In this document: positions 1 through 8,789 of the stretch, piece by piece | How positions within the stretch are numbered: position 1 is the first letter of the stretch | How the letters are laid out: every line of letters begins with the position of its first letter | From: Thermanaerovibrio velox DSM 12556 | GTDB taxonomy: Bacteria; Synergistota; Synergistia; Synergistales; Synergistaceae | Assembly (NCBI RefSeq): GCF_000237825.1 | Contig: NZ_CM001377.1 | Coordinates: forward strand, 930,001 to 994,000 | Direction: 5' to 3' | DNA length: 64,000 nucleotides | Position numbers and translations under genes: made by a program | Notes under the pieces: generated by a model | Databases searched by the model: none | Told to the model about the DNA's origin: nothing | The model's input: only the letters and a program-made list of their open reading frames with translations

Positions 1-357
1 CCTAGTCTGTAAGGTGTACCTGCCATCCATAATGGTGGATAGATCTTCCTCCGCGCTAAGGGGACTGCCTATCGCAAGGAATCCAAGGCGTCCAACGTTT
101 ATGCCATAAAGGGGTATCTCCCGTCCTAACGTATACCTGGCGGCCCGAAGGAACGTGCCATCTCCTCCTATTACAACCACCAGAGTTGATCTTTCAAGGA
201 ATTCTTGGTCAGATGACGCACCAACCCCTAAAAAAACCGCTTCCTCTGGAGGTACCAGCACCTCTATGCCTCGCTTATTACACCAAGCAAGTACCCGCTG
301 AGCTATCCTCAGAGCGGGAGCCTTGCTTGTGTTGAACAACAACCCCACCACGCTCAT
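1..357 (-). CDS. nadK: NAD kinase, N-terminal part (cut by window edge)
   Basis: Reading leftward from the ATG at 357, the 119 visible codons give the N-terminal part of an ATP-NAD kinase, which phosphorylates NAD to NADP in the cytosol. The family's GGDGT nucleotide-binding motif is clear, preceded by a hydrophobic strand (LVVVI) and followed by the conserved INVGRLGFL stretch. The C-terminal half lies outside the window, so catalytic residues there cannot be checked. The ATG overlaps the tlyA stop in an ATGA arrangement, so the two are probably translationally coupled in the xseB-ispA-dxs-tlyA-nadK unit. The frame is open to the edge with no sign of damage. Confidence 0.93.
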   Translation of the reverse strand, partial: MSVVGLLFNTSKAPALRIAQRVLAWCNKRGIEVLVPPEEAVFLGVGASSDQEFLERSTLVVVIGGDGTFLRAARYTLGREIPLYGINVGRLGFLAIGSPLSAEEDLSTIMDGRYTLQTR

Positions 358-1175
358 CGGGCATCACGATGGGCCAAAGAGACCACCTCATCTATATCAA
401 TCAGCTGATAATCTACATCATCCCCATGAGCTGCCACTACATGGAAGAGAAACTCTATGTTCCCCTCCGGGCCTCTTATAGGGGAATGGGTCATACCCGC
501 CACCCTCCACTTAGTGTTATCATTGATGAAAGCCGTCATATCCGACAGGACCTCTTTGTGCAACAAAGGATCTCGCACTACCCCTCTCTTGCCAACTCTC
601 TCTCGTCCCACCTCGAACTGTGGCTTTACCAAGGCTATGACGTGACCAATCGGGTCCATAACGGAAAAGAGGCTTGGAAGTATCAGCTTCAACGATATGA
701 AGGACACGTCGCAAACCCCTAGACCACATGGCTCCGGTATTACCTCCCTAGATAAGGATCTTGCGTTAGTCCTCTCCAAAACAACTACCCTGGGATGATT
801 CCTTAAGGACCATGCCAATTGACCGTACCCCACATCTACTGAGTACACCCTTGAAGCCCCTCGCCTTAGCAAAACCTGCGTAAAACCTCCCGTGGAGGCC
901 CCTACGTCAACGCATACCAGGTTAAACGGGCTAACCTGGAACATATCCAATCCCCGCAAAAGCTTGTAAGCTCCCCGGCTCACCCATTTTTCTTCCTTGG
1001 AAATTTCAACGACGTCCACCGTTGATGTCATAGCAGCCATGCAAGATGGTTTTGAGGCTACAACGCCATCTATCCTTACAACCCCTGCTTCTATCAACCT
1101 CTTTGCTTCCTCCCTGGATGTGGCAACTCCTCGCCTCACCAAAAGGGAGTCTAGCCTAATCCTTTGAGATTTCAT
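354..1175 (-). CDS. tlyA: TlyA family rRNA (cytidine-2'-O)-methyltransferase
   Basis: This 273-residue protein has an N-terminal S4 RNA-binding domain (about residues 4-65, LDSLLVRRG and the EEAKRLIEAG motif) followed by an FtsJ-like Rossmann methyltransferase. The SAM motif is VDVGASTGGFTQ, and KPQFE lies further on. TlyA enzymes 2'-O-methylate rRNA cytidines; many databases call them hemolysin A. The gene overlaps the end of dxs by 20 bases and its stop overlaps the nadK start, so it sits inside a tight operon. A dxs-tlyA-nadK order is common in anaerobic bacteria. The exact rRNA target (16S, 23S or both) cannot be read from the sequence. Confidence 0.93.
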   Translation of the reverse strand: MKSQRIRLDSLLVRRGVATSREEAKRLIEAGVVRIDGVVASKPSCMAAMTSTVDVVEISKEEKWVSRGAYKLLRGLDMFQVSPFNLVCVDVGASTGGFTQVLLRRGASRVYSVDVGYGQLAWSLRNHPRVVVLERTNARSLSREVIPEPCGLGVCDVSFISLKLILPSLFSVMDPIGHVIALVKPQFEVGRERVGKRGVVRDPLLHKEVLSDMTAFINDNTKWRVAGMTHSPIRGPEGNIEFLFHVVAAHGDDVDYQLIDIDEVVSLAHRDAR

Positions 1176-3054
1176 CTAGCATCTGGACCACCCCATGAGG
1201 GGTTAGCCCCTCCTCCTCCAACTGTTCTTGTCTTTTAGCGTGGGGCACAAATCTGTCTGACACGCCCATGGTGATAACCCTGCATCGAAGCCCACGCTCC
1301 GAACTTAGGCGGCATATGGTCTCCCCCATACCACCTAAACGGTAGCCCTCTTCTGCCACAACCACTAAGCGATGCCTAGATAAGACGTCTATCATTCCCT
1401 GATGGTCTAGCGGTTTAAGGAATCTGAGATCTAACACCGTGGGATCCATTCCCCTTGACCCCAGGATATCCGCTGCGGCCTCTATGGTTGATACGGTACT
1501 TCCGTATCCCGCGAGGCATATGTCCCTGCCGTTCCTTATAACCTCCAGTCTTCCCCAGGGGGCAACCATGCGTTTTGCCGTTTTAACTGCTCCCTTAGGA
1601 TACCTTATAAGGGCTGGGCCTGGAGATTTGAGCCACTCGGACATCATGAACCGAAGATCCTCGCCGTCTCTTGGAGACATCAAGGTTAGGTTTGGTATAC
1701 ACTTCCCCCACGAAACATCCAAAAGTCCCTGATGGGTCTCTCCGTCTTCTCCCACTAAGCCTGCCCTATCCACGCAAAGCAACACTGGAAGCCCCGGAAG
1801 GCAAACGTCGTGAACCAACTGGTCCATTGCCCGCTGAAGAAACGTAGAGTATATGAATACCAGGGGAATCATGCCCTCTGCGGCCATTCCGGCGGCAAAG
1901 GTTATCAGATGAGACTCCGCTATTCCAACATCGAAGAAACGATCCGGGAAGGAGTTCGCAAATTTGCCGAGCTTGCTACCCTCCTTCATGGCGGCGGTGG
2001 AACACACCACCCTAGGGTCTTTCGCTGCCATCTCCTCCGCTATGGATGCGGCAAGAGAGCTCCAATCCTGGGTCTTAACGTTCAAGGTCCCATCCTCGGT
2101 CTTATCTTCTCTGCCTACGAAAGAAGGGGATACCCCATGAAAGACCGTGGGGGATACCTCCGCCCTTTGATACCCCTTCCCCTTCTTAGTTATAACGTGA
2201 ATTAAAACCGATTCAGGATATTCCTTTGCCCAGGTAAATACCCGGTCCATCTCGTCTACATCGTGCCCGTCGAAAGGCCCCCAGTAGGTTATATCCATTT
2301 CCTCAAATATGTTGGGGGGTAGTAGCAAGGACTTAATCTTACCCTTCCAGCGACCGATCAGGTCCTCCAGCTTTTGGCCACCTTGGGCCTCCCTTAGGGC
2401 CTTTTTTACCCGCTGTTTGATGTCCTGGTATGTGCTGCTTGCGGACAGCTTAGCTAAGTGCTCCGCCATGCCGCCGACCCTGTGGTTTATGGACATCTTA
2501 TTATCGTTTAAGATTATTATAACCTTAGTACCAAGGGGGGTAACGTTGTTTAACCCCTCGAATGCCAACCCGTTGATCAACGCCCCGTCCCCTATGACTG
2601 CTACCACATGCCCCTTTTCCCCTAACGATTCCCTAGCCTTTGCCATACCCAACGCGGCAGATATTGACGTGCTGCTATGACCTACATCAAAGGCATCGTA
2701 GGGGCTCTCCTTGCGACGAGGAAATCCCGCTATCCCATCCTTCTGCCGTAGAGTTTTAAATACATCTCGACGATCGGTTAATATTTTATACGCATAAGCC
2801 TGATGCCCGACATCAAAAATGATCTTATCCTCCGGGGGGGAGAAGCTCCTCAAGAGAGATACTATCAGCTCCACTGCCCCCAAGGAGGAAGCCAAGTGCC
2901 CCCCGTTGCTAAGGGTAACCTGACATATGAGGTCCCTTACCTCTTTACATAGTATTCCAACCTGTGATTTGCTGAGGTTCTTGATCTCCTGTGGCCCTTT
3001 AAGGTTCCACAAGACTCCCCCTGTATCTTGGCTCATGCTGCCGTGCAAGCTCAT
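1156..3054 (-). CDS. dxs: 1-deoxy-D-xylulose-5-phosphate synthase
   Basis: The product (632 aa) condenses pyruvate and glyceraldehyde 3-phosphate with thiamine diphosphate, the first step of the MEP isoprenoid pathway. Visible signatures are the early DVGHQAYAYKILTDR segment, the thiamine-binding GDGALINGLAFEGLNN motif, the transketolase pyrimidine domain (DVGIAESH) and the C-terminal transketolase domain. The open frame extends upstream into ispA, but I place the start at the ATG at 3054. It has an AGGAGAGG-like ribosome site seven bases upstream, lies 22 bases after the ispA stop, and gives normal family length. Co-transcription with ispA fits the shared pathway. Confidence 0.96.
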   Translation of the reverse strand: MSLHGSMSQDTGGVLWNLKGPQEIKNLSKSQVGILCKEVRDLICQVTLSNGGHLASSLGAVELIVSLLRSFSPPEDKIIFDVGHQAYAYKILTDRRDVFKTLRQKDGIAGFPRRKESPYDAFDVGHSSTSISAALGMAKARESLGEKGHVVAVIGDGALINGLAFEGLNNVTPLGTKVIIILNDNKMSINHRVGGMAEHLAKLSASSTYQDIKQRVKKALREAQGGQKLEDLIGRWKGKIKSLLLPPNIFEEMDITYWGPFDGHDVDEMDRVFTWAKEYPESVLIHVITKKGKGYQRAEVSPTVFHGVSPSFVGREDKTEDGTLNVKTQDWSSLAASIAEEMAAKDPRVVCSTAAMKEGSKLGKFANSFPDRFFDVGIAESHLITFAAGMAAEGMIPLVFIYSTFLQRAMDQLVHDVCLPGLPVLLCVDRAGLVGEDGETHQGLLDVSWGKCIPNLTLMSPRDGEDLRFMMSEWLKSPGPALIRYPKGAVKTAKRMVAPWGRLEVIRNGRDICLAGYGSTVSTIEAAADILGSRGMDPTVLDLRFLKPLDHQGMIDVLSRHRLVVVAEEGYRLGGMGETICRLSSERGLRCRVITMGVSDRFVPHAKRQEQLEEEGLTPHGVVQMLDEISKD

Positions 3055-3076
3055 CGTGTCCTCTCCATTAGTTTTT

Positions 3077-3991
3077 CTAACCAGTAAACAAAAAGACCGC
3101 TGCACAGGGGAGCTCCGCTGCCCATCCCTTGGCCTTGTCGGATAGATCAGCCAAGATCCTCCTTGCCCCATCAATCCCGTGTACTGACACAAAGGTGGTC
3201 TTGCCCTGAGCCTGGTCCTTACCTGCCGTCTTGCCTAAGTCCTCACTCTTGCCTATAACGTCCAAAATGTCATCAGCAACCTGGAACGCTACTCCTAGAG
3301 AAATGCCGTAGTTCTTCAACTTGAGTAGATCTTCCTCATTTGCGTTGGCCAGGATGGCTCCACTTTCCAGGGCAGAGGATATCAAAACCCCCGTTTTGTA
3401 AGTGGCCACCCTTAAAACCCTATCCACTGGATCCAGATTGTTCACTTCGAGCTCAAAGCCCATGTCCATGGACTGCCCACCACATATTCCCTCGGGCCCG
3501 GTTGCCCTAGCCAAGCTTAAAACCGCGGCTAATATCAAATCAGAGGGGAAACGGTTCTCCCTAAGCCCGTCAATCGCATATTGGAAGGCCCATGCCAACA
3601 GAGCATCCCCGGCTAGCAATGCCAATGCTTCTCCGTAAGCTTTGTGATTTGTAGGCCTACCTCTGCGCATGTCGTCGTTGTCCATACATGGAAGGTCATC
3701 ATGGATCAGGGAGGCGGTGTGAACCATTTCATAGGCAAGGGCCATCGGCATGACATCCTTTCTGGACACGCCGAAAGCCTCCGCCGTTGCCATGCAAAGG
3801 ATGGGCCTTAACCTTTTGCCTCCGCCAGAAAGGGAGTAATCCATAGAGGACCAAAGACGATTTGGCATGTCGCTTGGCAACGAAGAATTAATTGCCTTTA
3901 TCTCGCATTCCACCTCATCCCCAACATGACGCATGTAGAGGTTAAGTTCTTCCATAGAGGATACATCTACCAACCTGATAGCGTTCACCAT
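3077..3991 (-). CDS. ispA: Polyprenyl (farnesyl/geranylgeranyl) diphosphate synthase
   Basis: This 304-residue trans-prenyltransferase builds C15/C20 allylic diphosphates from IPP and DMAPP. The first aspartate-rich motif reads HDDLPCMDNDD (D98, D99, D106) and the second is ADDILD near residue 240. The GGGKRLRP substrate-binding segment is at about residues 56-63. The two extra residues (PC) in the first motif are typical of bacterial FPP synthases. The N-terminus is slightly long. It lies between xseB and dxs, a widespread arrangement. Chain length (FPP or GGPP) is inferred only from the family, so the symbol is used in the broad sense. Confidence 0.93.
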   Translation of the reverse strand: MVNAIRLVDVSSMEELNLYMRHVGDEVECEIKAINSSLPSDMPNRLWSSMDYSLSGGGKRLRPILCMATAEAFGVSRKDVMPMALAYEMVHTASLIHDDLPCMDNDDMRRGRPTNHKAYGEALALLAGDALLAWAFQYAIDGLRENRFPSDLILAAVLSLARATGPEGICGGQSMDMGFELEVNNLDPVDRVLRVATYKTGVLISSALESGAILANANEEDLLKLKNYGISLGVAFQVADDILDVIGKSEDLGKTAGKDQAQGKTTFVSVHGIDGARRILADLSDKAKGWAAELPCAAVFLFTG

Positions 3992-4017
3992 CTACTCCCC
4001 CAAGCTACGATTTATGT

Positions 4018-4218
4018 TCACAGGTTTAAAGGCTTTTCCGTCCCATCTTCGCTAAGGATGTCTATCCTGCGGCGGGCGTCTTGAAGGAACTCAAAACACC
4101 TCCTGGCTATTATAACTCCCTCTTCATAGACATTGAGGGCCTCTTCGAGAGGTAGATCGTCCCTTTCCAATCTAGCAACTATTACCTCTAGCTTCGACAG
4201 GTCTTCAGTAAATGACAA
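4018..4218 (-). CDS. xseB: Exodeoxyribonuclease VII small subunit
   Basis: This 66-residue, helix-rich protein has the XseB pattern: LEVIVARLERDDLPLEEALNVYEEGV followed in order by a basic FLQDARRRI segment. With XseA it forms exonuclease VII, which digests single-stranded DNA from both ends. The start is TTG at 4218 with GGAGGTG seven bases upstream. It is the first gene of the leftward unit and precedes ispA by 26 bases. The large subunit gene xseA, often next to xseB, is not here: the upstream neighbour is rpmB, on the other strand. Confidence 0.88.
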   Translation of the reverse strand: MSFTEDLSKLEVIVARLERDDLPLEEALNVYEEGVIIARRCFEFLQDARRRIDILSEDGTEKPLNL

Positions 4219-4251
4219 CTACAGCACCTCCAGCGCCTTTCTTTTACTATG

Positions 4252-4281
4252 TTGCTTCTATCCTACCGTCCATGATACAAT
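4252..4281 (+). promoter_or_regulatory. Sigma-70-type promoter for rpmB
   Basis: A TTGCTT -35 element at 4252-4257 and a TACAAT -10 element at 4276-4281 are separated by 18 bases. Transcription would start near 4288, leaving a leader of about 36 bases before the rpmB ATG. The element lies in the 105-base divergent gap between xseB and rpmB. Confidence 0.6.
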
Positions 4282-4323
4282 GCTCGAGCTCAGTTGTCGC
4301 CACAAGCGGAGGGAGGGAAACGA

Positions 4324-4518
4324 ATGTCCAGGATCTGCGATTGCTGCGGGAGAGGGCCACAGACGGGCAATGCCGTCAGCCACTCTAATCGTCACACCCG
4401 CCGCCGTTGGCTAATCAACTTAAGGACCGTGCGGGTGGACCTGGGTTGCGGTGAGACCCGCCGACTCAAGGTCTGTACCAAGTGTCTCCGTTCCGGTGTA
4501 GTTCGTAGGGCCGTCTAG
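4324..4518 (+). CDS. rpmB: 50S ribosomal protein bL28
   Basis: This 64-residue basic protein is bL28, a late-assembling component of the large ribosomal subunit. The N-terminus [12 protein letters not shown] and the central [10 protein letters not shown] segment are diagnostic. Two CxxC pairs (C5/C8 and C51/C54) indicate the zinc-binding form. An in-frame start 30 bases upstream exists, but the ATG at 4324 follows a GGAGGG ribosome site and gives the conserved N-terminus. It is monocistronic, with a good promoter in front and a terminator whose hairpin includes its final codons. It is the only plus-strand gene in the first 8.7 kb. Confidence 0.97.
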   Translation: MSRICDCCGRGPQTGNAVSHSNRHTRRRWLINLRTVRVDLGCGETRRLKVCTKCLRSGVVRRAV

Positions 4519-4533
4519 GACGGCCCTTTTTCT
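4507..4533 (+). terminator. Rho-independent terminator overlapping the rpmB stop
   Basis: A perfect 9-base-pair stem (AGGGCCGTC / GACGGCCCT) has a three-base loop that is exactly the TAG stop codon of rpmB (4516-4518). A T-rich tail (ttttctct) follows. The hairpin is therefore partly coding sequence. Confidence 0.9.
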
Positions 4534-4645
4534 CTGTGTTGTTACGCCCCATGATCCCATTGGGTTCCCCCTCTTCAGTGGCTTCGGTAGATAATTGACA
4601 GCCTTAAGGGGTGCGGATCAAACTCAACTCGTGCGTGTTTTTTAA

Positions 4646-5384
4646 CTAACGCCATTGAAGGTATGCGATCAAAACGCCAGTTCTAGAGAATACGTAGACC
4701 CTGCGGGATGTTGGCTTATTGCTGATTGCGAAGGGCAGACATTTTCTTAAAAGGGCATCCTGAAGCTCCCATTTAACCCCTCCTATGCTTACCCCCGAGC
4801 AATCTTCCAATGGCAGCAACGATATGTTCTTAGGCATGCCATGAGGATTAAACTCCAAGGAAATCTTCTCTTCCCCTCTCAATATGAAAGCCATTTCCCG
4901 ATGATCTACCATGCCAACTGGCACAACCCCACGGGCATAGCAGAAGCTCATCATAGAGCTCATTAGGTGATCCAGCCTTCCCCCGAACGCAACCAGTTGC
5001 TAACACTGGGACTGCTTCTCCCTGCGATAATGAACTTATCTTAGATGCCCTCTCTAGCGCCAATTGAAAGTCCGTAAGATCCTTATCCACCGGGTGAACA
5101 TCCATGGGAACTCCTAGCCTCTGGGCCCAGTTTAAGGCCTCTGAATGGACGCTATCCATATCACCCAAGACCATAGACGGTCTCCAGCACACCCGTTTGC
5201 AAGACTCTAGCCCCTTGTCCACCGCCCAAAGCTCCCAACCCAAGTTTTTAAGGTCCTCAAGTAAGAAAGGAGATGGCTTCCTGCCTCCAAGAACCATTAC
5301 AACTCCTCGTGTAGATCCATCATCCTCTGAATGGGGCAAGGGTGCATTCAGACGCAACCCTACGGATGGAAAATTGAATATCAT
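4646..5384 (-). pseudogene. thiN: Thiamine pyrophosphokinase, split by a frameshift
   Basis: Two overlapping reading frames together make one thiamine pyrophosphokinase, which makes thiamine diphosphate from thiamine and ATP. The first (from ATG 5384) carries LGDMDS and the DKDLTDFQLAL motif and then runs out of frame after ATGCV. The second frame continues with GRLDHLMSSMM and the C-terminal domain. Frame is lost at a run of five G on the coding strand (C at 4980-4984). With four G the sequence reads V-R-G-R-L-D-H, restoring the substrate-binding motif. The gene begins three bases after the ftsK stop. Possible explanations are a real one-base insertion, slippage-rescued expression or an assembly error in a homopolymer. 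The rest of both frames shows no decay, which favours a recent event or an error. Confidence 0.82.
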
Positions 5385-5387
5385 TAT

Positions 5388-7652
5388 CTAATCCCCTCTG
5401 GCCTCCCTAAGTATTTCCATGGCGCTATCCTCGTCAACCAGTATTTCCCTCGGCCTTGCCCCATCCGGCGGGCCCACGATGCCGAGCTGCTCCATGGTGT
5501 CTATGAGACGAGCTCCTCTGGTAAAGCCCACCCTAAGCCTCCTTTGCAGGCTGCTGGCAGATGCTACCCCGGAAGAGAGGACAATGCGTATCGCCTCCTC
5601 GAGCAACGGATCGTCCAGGCTAGCATCTCCGCTTGAGTTACCGTTTTCTTGATCTTCTATGTCTATAACTTGAGGCTCGCCAAAAGTTGATACCAAGTGG
5701 TCAAGCCATCGGCTTATATAGATCTCGTCTATCCAAGGGGCCTGAAGCCTTATCGGCTTAGGGAATCTTGAGGAAAGGAACAACATGTCCCCTTTCCCAA
5801 GTAGCTTTTCGGCTCCTGCAGAATCCAATATGGTCCTTGAGTCCGCTTGGCTTGGTAACGAGAACGCCACCCTAGCAGGCACGTTAGCCTTTATAAGGCC
5901 TGTTATCACGTTAACAGATGGCCTCTGAGTAGCTAAAATCAGATGTATGCCCGTGGCCCTGGCCATCTGAGCCAAGCGGCATATGTAGTCTTCAACTTCC
6001 CTTGGGGCGGTCATCATAAGATCCGCTAACTCATCCACCACCACTACCACCTGCGGTAACCTCTCCGCGGGAAGTACCTTTTTGTTATATGCCAATAGAT
6101 TCCTTACCTTAAATCGTGAGAAGGTGTCGTAGCGGTTCTCCATCTCTCGAATGCACCAAGCCAGTGCCTGAACCGCCTTTTTTGAATCCACAACCGGTTT
6201 GGTCAATATGTGAGGCAAGCGGTCGTATATGGCCATCTCAACCCGTTTAGGATCTATTAGTATCAGTCTAAGATCCGATGGGGGCTTTGACGAGCAAAGT
6301 CCTACTATACATGAGTTTATGAAAACGCTCTTCCCGGAGCCGGTCGTTCCGGCTACCAAAAGATGGGGAAGGTCCTCAAGGAATGACACCATGGGGGATC
6401 CGTCTATGGAAACCCCTAACGGCAAGGGAAGATCCCCCCTAGGCCTTGAAAACGCCTCGGACTCCATTACCTCTCGGAGTGACACGGACCTTCTCTCTGG
6501 GTTGGGTATTTCAACCCCTACGTACGGTTTGCCAGGGATTGGCGCCTCTATGCGAAGGCTTGGAACGGCCAAAGCCAAAGCAAGATCGTTAGCAAGGGAT
6601 GCCACCTTACTTACCTTGATACCCGGGGCGAGTTGGATCCTGAACTGGATCACCGTGGGCCCTATCTGGGTCTCTCCAAGCTCGGCTTCCACCCCGAAGT
6701 CCCTCAGTGAAGATAATATCCTATCTGCCATGACATCCATCTGCTCCTGATCCAGATCATCGTCCCGGTGATTCGGAGGACCGATTATATCCAGAGGTGG
6801 TGGGAACAGCCCTGGTTTGATCGGTTCTGCCGATAAGGAAGGATCCACTTCATCGTTGCTCAGGTTATCAGCTTGAACATCCTCCAATGTCCCCTCCTCT
6901 AGGAGAAAAGGGTTGTCCGATTCGATGCTCCGACCTCCCATGTAATCTCCCGCAGTCTCATAACCTTCTTCCTCGGAGCAAAGTGGCGCGGCAGAGTTCT
7001 TAAAATCATCAGAGCCTGTGAGTCCTTGCTCTTTGTTGCTTTTGGTGGGGGTGGTAATCCTCAATAGTATGTTTAACGCTCTAAAACGATCCTTGGACCA
7101 AGCTGTTGCATTGGCTAAGATCATGGCTATGAAGTTCATAACCTCTGATGGGGATTCCCCACTGAATGCACCTACGGTTATTAGACAGCACAGCAACCCT
7201 AGTAACGTAGCCCCAAAGGGCCCCAGAAGGTGAAACGCCCTTAGCCCTATGGATCGGCCTAAAAACCCGGAAAGCTCCAGAAGCCTTTTGTGTCCGAAAG
7301 CCTCGGACCACATGGCGAGCATTAGAGCTAGACTTATGGTTAGCGATAAAGCCCCTAGGGCCTGTCCCCGGATGTTGGGGACTTGATATCTAAAGAGCCT
7401 TGCCCATGATGCGTAAGCCATGAAAAGTATGGGTACTATTATCGAGATACCAACGTGATCTATCATCCAATTCCTAACGGCCCTTCCCAGATCTCCGGTC
7501 CAAGCGGTGAAAAGGGAGGCCCCAAGGAAAAGGGATAGTAAAAATGATAGGATTGCTAGCCAATCCCAAACCCAGTCATCAAGCTTTATAAGCGTGATCA
7601 GAGATTTAAGCCACCCTTCCTTTCGGGCGGAATAGGTCCTGCTATTTCTCAT
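5388..7652 (-). CDS. ftsK: DNA translocase FtsK/SpoIIIE
   Basis: This 754-residue septal DNA pump moves chromosome ends through the closing division septum. It has an N-terminal membrane domain with about four hydrophobic spans (residues 25-185) and an acidic linker. A RecA-like motor follows, with Walker A GTTGSGKS near residues 435-442, a Walker B segment (VVVVDELADLM) and the conserved ATQRPSVNVITG. A C-terminal winged-helix gamma domain (last ~65 residues) would read oriented KOPS-like sites. Its length is normal for the short-linker SpoIIIE/FtsK type. It overlaps the mltG frame by 11 bases and is followed closely by the broken thiN. Confidence 0.95.
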   Translation of the reverse strand: MRNSRTYSARKEGWLKSLITLIKLDDWVWDWLAILSFLLSLFLGASLFTAWTGDLGRAVRNWMIDHVGISIIVPILFMAYASWARLFRYQVPNIRGQALGALSLTISLALMLAMWSEAFGHKRLLELSGFLGRSIGLRAFHLLGPFGATLLGLLCCLITVGAFSGESPSEVMNFIAMILANATAWSKDRFRALNILLRITTPTKSNKEQGLTGSDDFKNSAAPLCSEEEGYETAGDYMGGRSIESDNPFLLEEGTLEDVQADNLSNDEVDPSLSAEPIKPGLFPPPLDIIGPPNHRDDDLDQEQMDVMADRILSSLRDFGVEAELGETQIGPTVIQFRIQLAPGIKVSKVASLANDLALALAVPSLRIEAPIPGKPYVGVEIPNPERRSVSLREVMESEAFSRPRGDLPLPLGVSIDGSPMVSFLEDLPHLLVAGTTGSGKSVFINSCIVGLCSSKPPSDLRLILIDPKRVEMAIYDRLPHILTKPVVDSKKAVQALAWCIREMENRYDTFSRFKVRNLLAYNKKVLPAERLPQVVVVVDELADLMMTAPREVEDYICRLAQMARATGIHLILATQRPSVNVITGLIKANVPARVAFSLPSQADSRTILDSAGAEKLLGKGDMLFLSSRFPKPIRLQAPWIDEIYISRWLDHLVSTFGEPQVIDIEDQENGNSSGDASLDDPLLEEAIRIVLSSGVASASSLQRRLRVGFTRGARLIDTMEQLGIVGPPDGARPREILVDEDSAMEILREARGD

Positions 7653-8637
7653 GGCGATTCCTCACATGCTCGTCGAACGTCTCCGAAAATCGGTGACTTC
7701 CACCTTCCCCAAGCCTAAAGAAGAGAAACTTTGAGCTGGCGGGGGCTAACGCAGCGCTCCATGATTGGATCCCCGGTATTCCTATAGGCCCAGGAGGCAA
7801 TCCCCTCTGGATGTATGTATTATAGGGTGATGTTACCTTAAGGTCGTCAAAAGAGAGGTGCGTTTTCTTCTCTCCCCTTAACTTCCAAGCGTAAACCACG
7901 GTTGCACAGGATTGTAGGGGCATGCCCTTGTTAAGCCTATTTACAAAAACCGATGCCATCAGGGGCCTTTCCCTATCAAGCTTGGCCTCCCTCTCCACTA
8001 TTGATGCCAGGGTCGCCGTAGATAGGGCACGGTCCTTTGTTAGCCCCGTGTGATGTGTCCCAACCCGCTCCCACCAAGCCTTTGAAGCCAACCTGATGAG
8101 CCTTCGGACCGTCTCATCCCCGTACCCTACGAAATAAGTATCAGGGGCCAGGAAAGCGATCCTGTCCCAAGGTTCATCTGGAAGAATAGGCCTAACCGGG
8201 GGGAAGAAGGCTTCATCATCCTTAAGGGCTAATTCCCAGGTCCTTAGGTCGAAGAACTTAAGAAGGTCGATGCGATCGTAACCCGGTATTATGGTTATCT
8301 GTCTTCCTTCAGGGAATGCCATCTTTAACCGCATGGCTACCTCCCAAGGTGAGCCGGGTTCAATCCTGTAGGATCCGGGCTTTATGCTCCGGTCAAAACC
8401 AAGCCGCTTCATCCAACCAAGTAGTTCCGTATCGTTGGAGACTATGCCAGCATTAAAGAGGATCCTCGCCACATCTTTTGCAGAACTCCCCTGGGGTATC
8501 TCCACGGTTATAGCAGCGGATCCCCCCGGGGGCATGCGATACCAATTCTCAGATGGCACAACAAAAGATAGCCCCACCAAAAACCCAAGGAACAGGATCA
8601 CTCCTAGGGATAAAAAAAGCCACTCCTTTCCCCTCAA
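7642..8637 (-). CDS. mltG: Endolytic murein transglycosylase MltG
   Basis: The product is a YceG/MltG-like lytic transglycosylase that cleaves nascent peptidoglycan at the membrane. One N-terminal membrane span (LFLSLGVILFLGFLVGLSF) anchors it, a LysM-like region follows, and the catalytic domain carries the IVEREAKLDRERPLMASVFVNRL motif with its conserved glutamate. The frame also allows a TTG at 8658. I prefer the TTG at 8637 because AAAGGGG lies eight bases upstream and a TATAAT -10 box would leave a proper leader. It is probably co-transcribed with ftsK, its frame overlapping by 11 bases. Confidence 0.92.
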   Translation of the reverse strand: MRGKEWLFLSLGVILFLGFLVGLSFVVPSENWYRMPPGGSAAITVEIPQGSSAKDVARILFNAGIVSNDTELLGWMKRLGFDRSIKPGSYRIEPGSPWEVAMRLKMAFPEGRQITIIPGYDRIDLLKFFDLRTWELALKDDEAFFPPVRPILPDEPWDRIAFLAPDTYFVGYGDETVRRLIRLASKAWWERVGTHHTGLTKDRALSTATLASIVEREAKLDRERPLMASVFVNRLNKGMPLQSCATVVYAWKLRGEKKTHLSFDDLKVTSPYNTYIQRGLPPGPIGIPGIQSWSAALAPASSKFLFFRLGEGGSHRFSETFDEHVRNRHEK

Positions 8638-8675
8638 TAAAGAAAGCCCCTTTCGCAAAGTAGAATAGGTTTATC

Positions 8676-8681
8676 ATTATA
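8676..8681 (-). promoter_or_regulatory. Candidate -10 box for mltG-ftsK
   Basis: A perfect TATAAT on the minus strand would start transcription about 32 bases before the TTG start at 8637. No convincing -35 hexamer lies at the right distance, so this is a weak call. It stands about 50 bases from the divergent serine-leader promoter. Confidence 0.4.
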
Positions 8682-8728
8682 CACTAATGTTCCGTATCCA
8701 TATATACATGACTTAACTAGTTTAATGC

Positions 8729-8758
8729 TTGACTTGTCGAGGTCGCCCATGGTATAAG
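8729..8758 (+). promoter_or_regulatory. Sigma-70-type promoter of the serine operon leader
   Basis: TTGACT at 8729-8734 and TATAAG at 8753-8758 are spaced by 18 bases, a near-consensus promoter. Predicted transcription start is about 8765, leaving a 25-base leader before the GTG start of the serine-rich leader peptide. Confidence 0.7.
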
Positions 8759-8789
8759 CAACCAAATTTTACGAAGAGAGGTGAAGCCG

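Noticed and set aside
4595-4600. A perfect TTGACA in the gap between rpmB and the broken thiN gene.
   Set aside because: No -10 element lies 16-19 bases away and no plus-strand gene follows.
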